From: a virus
Length of the DNA stretch: 26,969 nucleotides
Strand: one strand, 5' to 3'
IMG/VR virus record: IMGVR_UViG_3300032323_000922
Span: 1 to 26,969 of that record
Shown: in pieces, positions 21,901 to 26,969 of the stretch
Numbering within the stretch: position 1 is the stretch's first letter
Layout: every line of letters starts with the position of its first letter
Translations under genes and position numbers: made by a program
The notes under the pieces: model-generated
The model's database searches: none
What the model was told of the DNA's origin: nothing
Seen by the model: only the letters and a program-made list of their open reading frames with translations

Positions 21901-23105
21901 ACGCCATTGTTTATCATCTAGACTTTAAGTCAGATGGAATCTTGCATCACCCAGTTAGATTCAGGGAGCTACAGCTAGCATCCCAGGTATTTGAAAGAAC
22001 AGACTTTACTCCAGTAGGGTCTAGGTTTGGTATTCCAGTTTACTACTACTCAAGAGCAGGCCTATACTTTGACCTAAAGGCTAAAAACCCAGTAGCTACT
22101 TACAAGAAAAGCACACCATATCTTTACCTTAACAGGCAAAGCGGTTGGAAGCTTAGGGGCGAGTTCAACTCTCTGACAGACAGAGGCTTGGCAATACCAG
22201 TAAACCTATCTAGAGCTGAGACAACAGAAGTTAGCTCTATTCAAATGTGGATTAGGTTTGCTGAAAAAGAATTTCCAGCTGATCCAATCATGGTTCTTTC
22301 TATTGACCACAATGATGGCATATACGATTTCTTTATTCAAGCTGACGCCAGTACACAAAGAGGATCAATTTTTGCGGTAGACAGGGAATCTTCAGAAATA
22401 ATTGATACTCTAAATTATTACGTAAATGGTCAGTCAGTAAACACACCATACCTAGTTAACGAAGAATGGGTGGTGCTTGGTATTGAGTTCCCAGATCTGC
22501 TTGACTTTAGCAACAGGTCTGGAAGACTTAACCTTAATGGTCCACTAATGTACAACAACATATCTTACAACCTAGCCACAAACATTGAAAAGAATGAGTC
22601 TATAGAAACAAGGACATGGGCATCAATGCTATCAATCCACGTTGGTGGTGTAACTGATGTTACTTCAACAGGTTCACAGGTTACATATCAAACAACAAAC
22701 ACGTATATTGAGGGCGAGCTGGTTACTATATCTGGTGTTATTCCAAATCAATATAATGTGGTTAATGCAGTGGTTACATCTGCATCTGGCTCTAGCTTTA
22801 CGATTGCAAGCACTGCCACAGGAGCCTATGTATCTGGAGGAACTGTAACTTCTGGTAAGTGGGAAGACCTGCAGACTGATCTTATTGTCGAAGATGACAG
22901 TGAGCCGCCATACAACTGGCAGAATGTTAAAGTTATTAGTCAGAGCAGAATCTTTACTATTGATCCAAAGGCTATCTATGAAAAGTACACTGGCTCTAAT
23001 AGGATAGTTATTGATGACGAATCAGCTGGAATTTTGGTTGACCCAGAAAAGTTTAGAGCATATAAAGAAATTTCTTGGGTTGACAATATCAAAGTACCTG
23101 CTTAA
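18993..23105 (+). CDS. Very large LamG-like minor tail protein (1370 aa)
   Basis: Opens with NLYVEKANSEHPLALWMLNE, a start I associate with large actinophage minor tail proteins. A concanavalin/LamG-type fold is visible at about 295-415 (NDYTIEMWLRI, FLTFKLGDQVGSHFVGEWFR, LIMVLNGEEVISLDFD, DIDNFSIYSYG). A second spans about 1075-1190 (SSIQMWIRFAEKEFPADPIM, GIYDFFIQADAS, EEWVVLGIEF). Two H-G/Y-x-x-x-G modules (PHGYSVGDIVSISE at about 710, IEGELVTISGV at about 1235) resemble those of the protein at 629. LamG-like domains usually bind sugars or proteins, so this is likely a tail-tip or baseplate component contacting the host. No peptidase or glycosidase motif recognised. It has its own promoter after a terminator. 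Confidence 0.72.
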   Translation: MATNTTLSNLYVEKANSEHPLALWMLNEQVDYVSQITEDDRQFQLFATWQLTNAEATLETPGSTNSPFPDSATSRIIGAIPPTATQDIVAKSVFNLSANLDASLYNFNVGFYVYFDTALANSVSLGYSYINDDLEEIEVLDTVLVRRSDRNKWRFFSNTFDLPPADAEDVKLVIKINVSEGGVAGDYDVLINGLSVGQWSEDFNKQSYGVTPEQIPSDINLPSVFKALPAFPYGASGQQGYYLSQGYTLSCKNFGVPLVFGSSNVTKISPNVYNNVTYPSLIFPGYGFLNERGRHNDYTIEMWLRINSASGVPRKIFGPIASTDGLYADGAFLTFKLGDQVGSHFVGEWFRPMVIHIRVLTNSLIMVLNGEEVISLDFDQNTIPLAAETVNNKSQDWLGFYAYEDVDPIDIDNFSIYSYGMPTEVTKRRWVWGQAVSSPEQTNSSINSVTAFNDYAFANYAANYNYPDFANWKQAFFSNVETGSKVLSLPEYQLPAFSIGSNTTKDLYDETQAITPNLGDLDDVASRKYLTLRPNEEWDSDSDFIYFEKLAILNDSVETVYGVFKTDGTEDSVPLFKITNKFSKDFLLVSLDETTVTYSINLSGVNTTIATKTIQAGKKFAAGFNIEKLTSSQNIDIDRFFADKSTLDVFLAGDGLKKFSGQVYKFGFDAAYNNRKTLSLYDEDGVVYPSIVANIEDVTTEDGVITYTTTQPHGYSVGDIVSISEILSDDENVFNLSEQRVVSTTSDSFTVVNAATGEYTSGGKVTDNANRLFYHTANYTLTAIDKYGLFFADIAVAGYWEDYMPLSYFSKAIVDYDGNKNYELDSIQFNQEFPEPPANQSEEVISTWTYADLQIEYSNPVILTYEDLNNAFYTGWEDYEDMSNNTIRTNFYSTDESVLRSYISFQRIVDGANRNLIEFDNFYRPLTSGVLDPANIDLDWQDTAYEVTTGTVVYPPTRTQNGAPVGFDDYAIVYHLDFKSDGILHHPVRFRELQLASQVFERTDFTPVGSRFGIPVYYYSRAGLYFDLKAKNPVATYKKSTPYLYLNRQSGWKLRGEFNSLTDRGLAIPVNLSRAETTEVSSIQMWIRFAEKEFPADPIMVLSIDHNDGIYDFFIQADASTQRGSIFAVDRESSEIIDTLNYYVNGQSVNTPYLVNEEWVVLGIEFPDLLDFSNRSGRLNLNGPLMYNNISYNLATNIEKNESIETRTWASMLSIHVGGVTDVTSTGSQVTYQTTNTYIEGELVTISGVIPNQYNVVNAVVTSASGSSFTIASTATGAYVSGGTVTSGKWEDLQTDLIVEDDSEPPYNWQNVKVISQSRIFTIDPKAIYEKYTGSNRIVIDDESAGILVDPEKFRAYKEISWVDNIKVPA

Positions 23106-23107
23106 TA

Positions 23108-23116
23108 TGGTATACT
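23108..23116 (+). promoter_or_regulatory. Extended -10 promoter with leaderless spacing (TATACT)
   Basis: TGGTATACT (-10 box 23111-23116) begins three bases after the stop at 23105 and is followed after seven bases by the ATG at 23124. It opens the portal group. Confidence 0.5.
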
Positions 23117-23123
23117 GGTGGTT

Positions 23124-23507
23124 ATGGAAAACGATATCTTATCAAAAGTTGGCAACGTTCGCAGGCAAGTAATTGAAACAGACGTTGACTGGGGACTATA
23201 CGTATATAAAAAAGCAGACGGAAAGTACTTTACAGATGGCGAAGGAAACGTCTTAAACATACCCTCAATGAAGGGTGACCTCTCAAAGATTGCAGAGCTT
23301 TTTTCAGCAGCCAGATATAATGGCGATCCAGGTGATGGAGACGCCAAGTTTGTTCCTGGATTGACCAGGGTATCTGATGAGACATATTCAGAACAAGTAG
23401 ACCGTATGAAGCAGGGCTACATCCCATCCATGAACGATATTGGTGCATGGCAGGATGCTCAGAAGACTGTTGACGCATATGGCCAAGAAGCATTGGAAGT
23501 TGACTAA
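23124..23507 (+). CDS. Portal-adjacent protein of unknown function (127 aa)
   Basis: Starts MENDILSKVGNVRRQVIETD, then VDWGLYVYKKADGKYF, GDLSKIAELFSAARYNGDPG, FVPGLTRVSDETYSEQVDRM, and MNDIGAWQDAQKTVDAYGQE. A GTG two codons upstream (23118) is in frame but lies one base from the -10 box, so the ATG is preferred. The middle is a predicted mixed fold and the C-terminal third is helical. It overlaps the portal start by one base. I do not recognise the family. Its position before the portal, where terminase or head-tail proteins may lie, suggests a role in head assembly or DNA packaging, but nothing in the sequence proves it. Confidence 0.6.
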   Translation: MENDILSKVGNVRRQVIETDVDWGLYVYKKADGKYFTDGEGNVLNIPSMKGDLSKIAELFSAARYNGDPGDGDAKFVPGLTRVSDETYSEQVDRMKQGYIPSMNDIGAWQDAQKTVDAYGQEALEVD

Positions 23508-25135
23508 TGGACGAAAACCAGTATTACGTTGGGGCATCGCTAAATACCCAAGAAGAAGAGCTTAATAAGTTTAAAGAAGCTGACCCGTTTAATAAAAGCT
23601 GGGATGAGCTTAAAAATTATGCTGGTCTAGAGAAAAATTTTAAGCGTAGGACAGACAGGCTGATAAAAGCACAGTATGACTTTTCAGTTCCAACCAACGC
23701 CAACGTATCATCAGAAGAGTATCTAGCGTCTGCATCAGCAAGAAGCATGGGGGTAGACAGTGCTGGAAGTAAGCAGATTAATCCTGGATCAGTCTATCGC
23801 AACGGATACGGCTTATTTGACGTAATCACTCCACCATACAATGTTTACGAACTAGCAAACTACTATGACGCATCTTTTGCAAACCACGCAGCTATTGATG
23901 CTAAGGTAGCAAACATTGCTGGACTTGGATATTCATTCCACGTAACAGACAAAACCAATCTTGCTCTTGAGAGCAGAGAAGACAGCACTGCAGTTGACAA
24001 AGCTCGCAAGCGTATTGAGCGTATGAAGATTGAGCTACGTGATTGGCTAGAGTCTTTGAACGACGACGACTCTCTAACTACAACAATGAAGAAGATGCTA
24101 ATTGACTTTGAGTCAACTGGTAACGGATATCTTGAAATTGGAAGAACTGCACTAGGACAGATTGGATATGTTGGTCACGTGCCAGCTACAACTATTCGTG
24201 TTCGTAGACTTCGTGATGGCTACCTTCAGATTATTGGAAACAAGGTTGTTTACTTTAGAAACTTTGGGGCAAAAAATCCAAACCCAGTAACTGGTGACCC
24301 AAGACCAAATGAACTTATTCATTACAAGTCTTATTCACCACTAAACACTTTCTACGGAATTCCAGATATCCTATCTGCCGTTAGCTCTTTGATTGGTGAT
24401 TCACTTGCAGCACAATATAATATTGACTACTTCCAGAACAAGGCAGTGCCACGATACATTATTACTCTTAAGGGTGCAAAGCTTTCTGGAGATGCTGAAG
24501 ATAAGATGTTCCGCTTCTTGCAGACTGGACTAAAATCTCAGTCACACAGAACACTATACATTCCACTTCCAGGAGACTCAGACAACAACAAGGTTGAGTT
24601 TAAAATGGAGCCAATTGAAAACGGTATCCAAGAGGGATCATTTAAAGAGTACCGTAAGCAGAATAGGGATGACATTCTTATTGCTCACCAAGTTCCAATC
24701 TCAAAGCTAGGTGGAACTGACTCAGGCATTGCAGCAGCCATGTCTCAGGATCGTACATTTAAAGAGCAGGTTGCAAGGCCAGCACAGAAGCACCTAGAGA
24801 AAATCGTAAACAAGATTATCAAGGAAAAGACAGATATCCTAGAGCTTAAGTTCAACGAGCTAACTCTAACTGATGAGATTGCACAGTCTCAAATTCTAGA
24901 GCGTTATGTCCGTAATAAGATTATGGTGCCAAACGAAGCACGTGAATTGCTAGACCTTCCACAGCGTAAGGATGGCGATATGCCAATGGAGATGAACTCA
25001 CGTCAAGCAGCTGATGCCTCAGCTAACACAAGACAGGCTAGGCAAAGGGATGCAGAGCGAACCAACGAGTCTTCAGATAGCCCAGCTACCATTTCTGGAC
25101 GAAATGCACAAGGTGAAGGGCGAGCAAGCCAATAG
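23507..25135 (+). CDS. Portal protein, HK97/PBSX type (542 aa)
   Basis: Forms the ring at the capsid vertex through which DNA is packaged. Diagnostic segments: ITPPYNVYELANYYDASFAN (106-125), followed by HAAIDAKVANIAGLGYSF; DFESTGNGYLEIGRTALGQI (about 198-217) and VGHVPATTIRVRR; YGIPDILSAVSSLIGDSLAA (about 283-302); and EYRKQNRDDILIAHQVPISK (about 381-400), the classic PBSX-family portal signature. The C-terminus (from about 485) is polar, rich in Ala/Asp/Ser/Arg and probably disordered, a common portal feature. Length is normal for the family. TAATG overlap with the upstream gene; no strong ribosome binding site, so coupled. Confidence 0.92.
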   Translation: MDENQYYVGASLNTQEEELNKFKEADPFNKSWDELKNYAGLEKNFKRRTDRLIKAQYDFSVPTNANVSSEEYLASASARSMGVDSAGSKQINPGSVYRNGYGLFDVITPPYNVYELANYYDASFANHAAIDAKVANIAGLGYSFHVTDKTNLALESREDSTAVDKARKRIERMKIELRDWLESLNDDDSLTTTMKKMLIDFESTGNGYLEIGRTALGQIGYVGHVPATTIRVRRLRDGYLQIIGNKVVYFRNFGAKNPNPVTGDPRPNELIHYKSYSPLNTFYGIPDILSAVSSLIGDSLAAQYNIDYFQNKAVPRYIITLKGAKLSGDAEDKMFRFLQTGLKSQSHRTLYIPLPGDSDNNKVEFKMEPIENGIQEGSFKEYRKQNRDDILIAHQVPISKLGGTDSGIAAAMSQDRTFKEQVARPAQKHLEKIVNKIIKEKTDILELKFNELTLTDEIAQSQILERYVRNKIMVPNEARELLDLPQRKDGDMPMEMNSRQAADASANTRQARQRDAERTNESSDSPATISGRNAQGEGRASQ

Positions 25136-25137
25136 TC

Positions 25138-25184
25138 TGATATACTATAAAAAGTTATCAAAACGATAAAATGTTTGCTATAAT
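25138..25184 (+). promoter_or_regulatory. Two tandem extended -10 promoters before the protease gene
   Basis: TGATATACT (-10 box 25141-25146) and TGCTATAAT (-10 box 25179-25184) lie in the 58-base gap after the portal. The second is nine bases from the ATG at 25194, the same leaderless spacing as at 199, 8372 and 9979. AAAGGG lies too close to the ATG to be a good ribosome binding site. Confidence 0.6.
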
Positions 25185-25193
25185 TAAAGGGAT

Positions 25194-26510
25194 ATGAATA
25201 TTAACAAAGCACAATGGGTGACTGATGGCGACAACGTTCGTCTGTCAATGCCTATTGGCAAAGTAGATCAGGAACGTCGTATTGTTTCTGGATTTGCTAC
25301 CCTTGACAATGTTGACAAGCAGGGCGATGTGGTTGACACATCTGCTAGCCTAAGTGCCTTTAAGAACTTCCGTGGCAACCTGCGTGAGATGCACCAGCCT
25401 TCAGCAGTTGGCAAGATTGTATCTTTCAAGGAAGACAAATATTTTGACCCAAGTACCAAGAAGTTTTATTCTGGTGTTTATGTTTCTGCATACGTATCTA
25501 AGGGTGCACAGGATGCCTGGGAAAAAGTTCTAGACGGAACCTACTCAGGCTTTTCTATTGGCGGTAACATCAAGAAGTATGACGACGAATATAACGAGGG
25601 TATGGACAAAGCTGTTCGTATTATCAAAGAATACGAACTACACGAACTATCCCTAGTAGATAATCCTGCAAACCAGTTTGCAAACATCTTCTCTATTGAA
25701 AAAGTAAATGGAGAAACCACTATTGATGGATATCTTTCAAAGACAGAAATTGACAACGTTTTTTGGGATTCAGAAAACGACATGGTTTTGCTATCAGATT
25801 CAGACTCAGCGGTGAGCCCAACATCTGGTAAGCCAATGCAGAATATTGGATTTGTTGAAAAAGCAGATTCAGATAATTCTGATGTAATAAAGTTCTTGGT
25901 TGATAGTGCTAAAGGCATTAATACAATTAAGATAACGAAGGAGGTAAGTCCTATGACTGACGCAACAAATGAGGCAGCAGAGGTTGCAGTAGAAACTGTA
26001 ACTGAAGAAGCTGCTGTTGAAGAATCACAGGTCGCTCCAGAGGCTGACACCTCAGTAGAATCAGCAGAGGCATCCGTAGAAAAGTCAGAGAAGTCTGACG
26101 ACATGGATGAGGATGACAAGGAAGACGATGACGAGGACGAAATGTCTAAGGCAAAGTCTGCCATGCCAGAAGATGAAAAAACTGAGGTAGCTAAGTCTGA
26201 CGATGCTCTTGAGACTGCAATTGCAGATGTCAAGGACACCGTTTCAAAAGCCTTTAGCGATCTAACTGAAACTGTAAAGTCTCTTTACGAGCACGTTTCA
26301 GAACTAAGCAAGTCCCTAGATGCAGTTAAGAACGACGTAACTGCAAGCAAGACTGTGTTTGATGAATTTGGAAAGAGAGTAGACGCTGTAGTAGCTGACA
26401 CTGCTTTCCGCAAGTCTGGCGATGTTGGCGACATCGTGCAGGAGCCTGAAGTTAAGGTTCAAAAATCCCTATGGGGAGGTCGTTTCCTCACTAATAACGA
26501 CTTATTTTAA
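25194..26510 (+). CDS. Prohead protease with C-terminal scaffold-like domain (438 aa)
   Basis: The N-terminal 175 residues match the XkdF/prohead-protease fold (herpes-assemblin-like serine protease). Visible: RRIVSGFATLDNVDKQGDVV, LREMHQP with H67 as likely catalytic histidine, YSGFSIGG with S121 as likely nucleophile, and ELHELSLVDNPANQF with H150 as possible third residue. Residues from about 254 onward are a separate region: very acidic (EEAAVEESQ, DMDEDDKEDDDEDE) followed by a predicted coiled coil (about 340-410), as in phage scaffolds. The end, WGGRFLTNNDLF, is aromatic. The protease would mature the capsid by removing scaffold and N-terminal arms. The gene precedes the capsid gene, as is usual. 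Confidence 0.85.
   Translation: MNINKAQWVTDGDNVRLSMPIGKVDQERRIVSGFATLDNVDKQGDVVDTSASLSAFKNFRGNLREMHQPSAVGKIVSFKEDKYFDPSTKKFYSGVYVSAYVSKGAQDAWEKVLDGTYSGFSIGGNIKKYDDEYNEGMDKAVRIIKEYELHELSLVDNPANQFANIFSIEKVNGETTIDGYLSKTEIDNVFWDSENDMVLLSDSDSAVSPTSGKPMQNIGFVEKADSDNSDVIKFLVDSAKGINTIKITKEVSPMTDATNEAAEVAVETVTEEAAVEESQVAPEADTSVESAEASVEKSEKSDDMDEDDKEDDDEDEMSKAKSAMPEDEKTEVAKSDDALETAIADVKDTVSKAFSDLTETVKSLYEHVSELSKSLDAVKNDVTASKTVFDEFGKRVDAVVADTAFRKSGDVGDIVQEPEVKVQKSLWGGRFLTNNDLF
25938..25945 (+). promoter_or_regulatory. Internal AAGGAGGT ribosome binding site within the protease gene
   Basis: AAGGAGGT is a perfect Shine-Dalgarno sequence. It lies eight bases before an in-frame ATG at 25953. It falls in codons for K-E-V at the junction between the protease and scaffold-like regions. 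The protease's own start lacks such a site. Confidence 0.75.
25953..26510 (+). CDS. Nested in-frame scaffolding protein (185 aa, internal start)
   Basis: Starting at the internal ATG, this frame gives MTDATNEAAEVAVETVTEEA followed by an acidic Glu/Asp/Ser region and a predicted coiled coil. It ends with the same C-terminus as the protease. Size, acidity and helix content fit a phage scaffolding protein. Lambda uses the same design: Nu3 scaffold is translated from an internal start within the C protease gene and shares its C-terminus. Here the strong internal ribosome binding site and weak protease start would give scaffold in excess over protease. Not proven; the internal site could be chance, but a perfect site at exactly the domain border makes that unlikely. 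Confidence 0.7.
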   Translation: MTDATNEAAEVAVETVTEEAAVEESQVAPEADTSVESAEASVEKSEKSDDMDEDDKEDDDEDEMSKAKSAMPEDEKTEVAKSDDALETAIADVKDTVSKAFSDLTETVKSLYEHVSELSKSLDAVKNDVTASKTVFDEFGKRVDAVVADTAFRKSGDVGDIVQEPEVKVQKSLWGGRFLTNNDLF

Positions 26511-26533
26511 ATTATCACTAGGAGGTGAAATAT

Positions 26534-26969
26534 ATGTCGGAACAAGAACTAATTAAGAACTACCCTGGCTCAGAGTCAAACACTACCGCTGAAATTAACG
26601 GTGATGGTGCATTTGCATCTGGTGCAGTGGGTGGTGCAACAACAACTAACGCATCTGGTAACCTATCTCCAGCAGCTAGCCTTGGAAACATCGCTACACC
26701 AACTTGGGGAGTAACCAATGGTCCAAATGCAGTTAATCCAACAGGCACTCCTGGTGGTATCCTGGCTCCAGAGCAGGCTCGTCGCTTCATTGACTATGTT
26801 TGGGACGGTACAGTCCTTGCAAAGGATGGACGCAGAGTTACTATGCGAGCTAACACCATTGAGCTTGAGAAGGTTAACGTAGGAGAGCGAGTCATTCGTG
26901 CAGCAGCACAGGCTGACCCAGCTTTTACAAACGCAGGTGCTACTTTTACCAAGGTTGAGCTAACTACCA
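26534..26969 (+). CDS. Major capsid protein, HK97 fold, N-terminal part (partial, 145 aa visible)
   Basis: Starts after AGGAGGTGA (26520-26528), a strong ribosome binding site. The first 70 residues are Gly/Asn/Thr/Ala rich and low in complexity. GGILAPEQARRFIDYVWDGT (74-93) then begins the capsid domain, followed by RRVTMRANTIELEKVNVGER, then VIRAAAQADPAFTNAGATFT and KVELTT at the window end. The segment P-E-Q-x-x-x-F-(I/L)-D-Y-V-W-D-x-T-V-L and the later NAGATFTKV are what I recall from actinophage major capsid proteins. The N-terminal arm may be removed by the protease upstream. The gene continues beyond the right edge. Confidence 0.85.
   Translation, partial: MSEQELIKNYPGSESNTTAEINGDGAFASGAVGGATTTNASGNLSPAASLGNIATPTWGVTNGPNAVNPTGTPGGILAPEQARRFIDYVWDGTVLAKDGRRVTMRANTIELEKVNVGERVIRAAAQADPAFTNAGATFTKVELTT

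Noticed and set aside
23118-23123. GTG start for the portal-adjacent gene
   Set aside because: It lies one base after the -10 box and would be at or before the transcription start; the ATG at 23124 fits better.
25541-26239. 232-codon minus-strand frame rich in serine
   Set aside because: Antisense of the acidic scaffold-like region; composition mirrors GAN/TCN codons and no start signal is seen.
1-26969. tRNA genes, CRISPR arrays, insertion sequences, integrase or attachment sites
   Set aside because: Reading both strands I found no cloverleaf-like segments, regularly spaced repeats, transposase or integrase motifs; gaps between genes are too short for most of them.

Overview
The window is a stretch of a tailed double-stranded DNA bacteriophage (Caudoviricetes) genome. 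It covers tail-appendage and adhesin genes followed by the start of a head-assembly module. A HK97/PBSX-type portal, a prohead protease with a scaffold-like tail and the 5' part of a major capsid gene identify it. Everything runs on the + strand except a truncated gene leaving the left edge on the minus strand. GC is moderate to low (45% in one line counted by hand, low 40s by eye). TAA, TAG and TGA all end genes, so there is no sign of stop recoding. The capsid and LamG-type tail proteins look to me like those of actinobacteriophages, and the fibre proteins like those of marine or freshwater phages. A low-GC aquatic actinobacterium is a reasonable host guess, but it is inference.

Layout. 1-198: divergent control region with a perfect -35/-10 promoter to the left, a small 5' hairpin, an inverted repeat between the promoters, and an extended -10 promoter to the right. 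199-5604: a small fibre protein, a 1002-residue virion protein, and two related adaptor-type proteins, the second fused to a fibre stalk. 5644-8348: an adaptor-like protein, a triplet of related beta-rich tip proteins, and a duplicated pair of about 115-residue proteins. 8372-12912: stalk-type proteins, one with a carbohydrate-binding-like jelly roll, and two glycine-rich tip proteins. 12947-18386: a stalk peptide, an adaptor, and two more tip triplets whose last members carry C-terminal glycine-rich domains. 18433-18917: two small helical proteins, then an intrinsic terminator. 18993-23105: a 1370-residue LamG-like tail protein. 23124-26969: a portal-adjacent protein, portal, protease with nested scaffold, and partial major capsid.

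The most striking feature is how the fibre region is built. Instead of one or two long fibre genes there are about 20 short ones, nearly touching, made from four recurring families. I call them A (about 100-residue adaptor), B (about 180-residue tip domain, nine copies), C (glycine-rich domain, four copies) and D (about 115-residue pair). Short stalk proteins with collagen-like Gly-X-Y runs and hydrophobic C-termini recur just upstream of A genes. The B genes lie in three triplets with the same internal order. I read this as a modular receptor-binding system in which stalk, adaptor and tip are separate polypeptides. That reading is inference.

Expression looks unusual too. A recurring element, TGnTATAAT and often TATGATATAATTAA, stands before many genes. 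At six of them it lies only 7-9 bases from the start codon with no usable ribosome binding site, which predicts leaderless mRNAs. By contrast, a strong ribosome binding site sits inside the protease gene before an in-frame ATG. This predicts a separately made scaffold protein, as in the lambda C/Nu3 arrangement.
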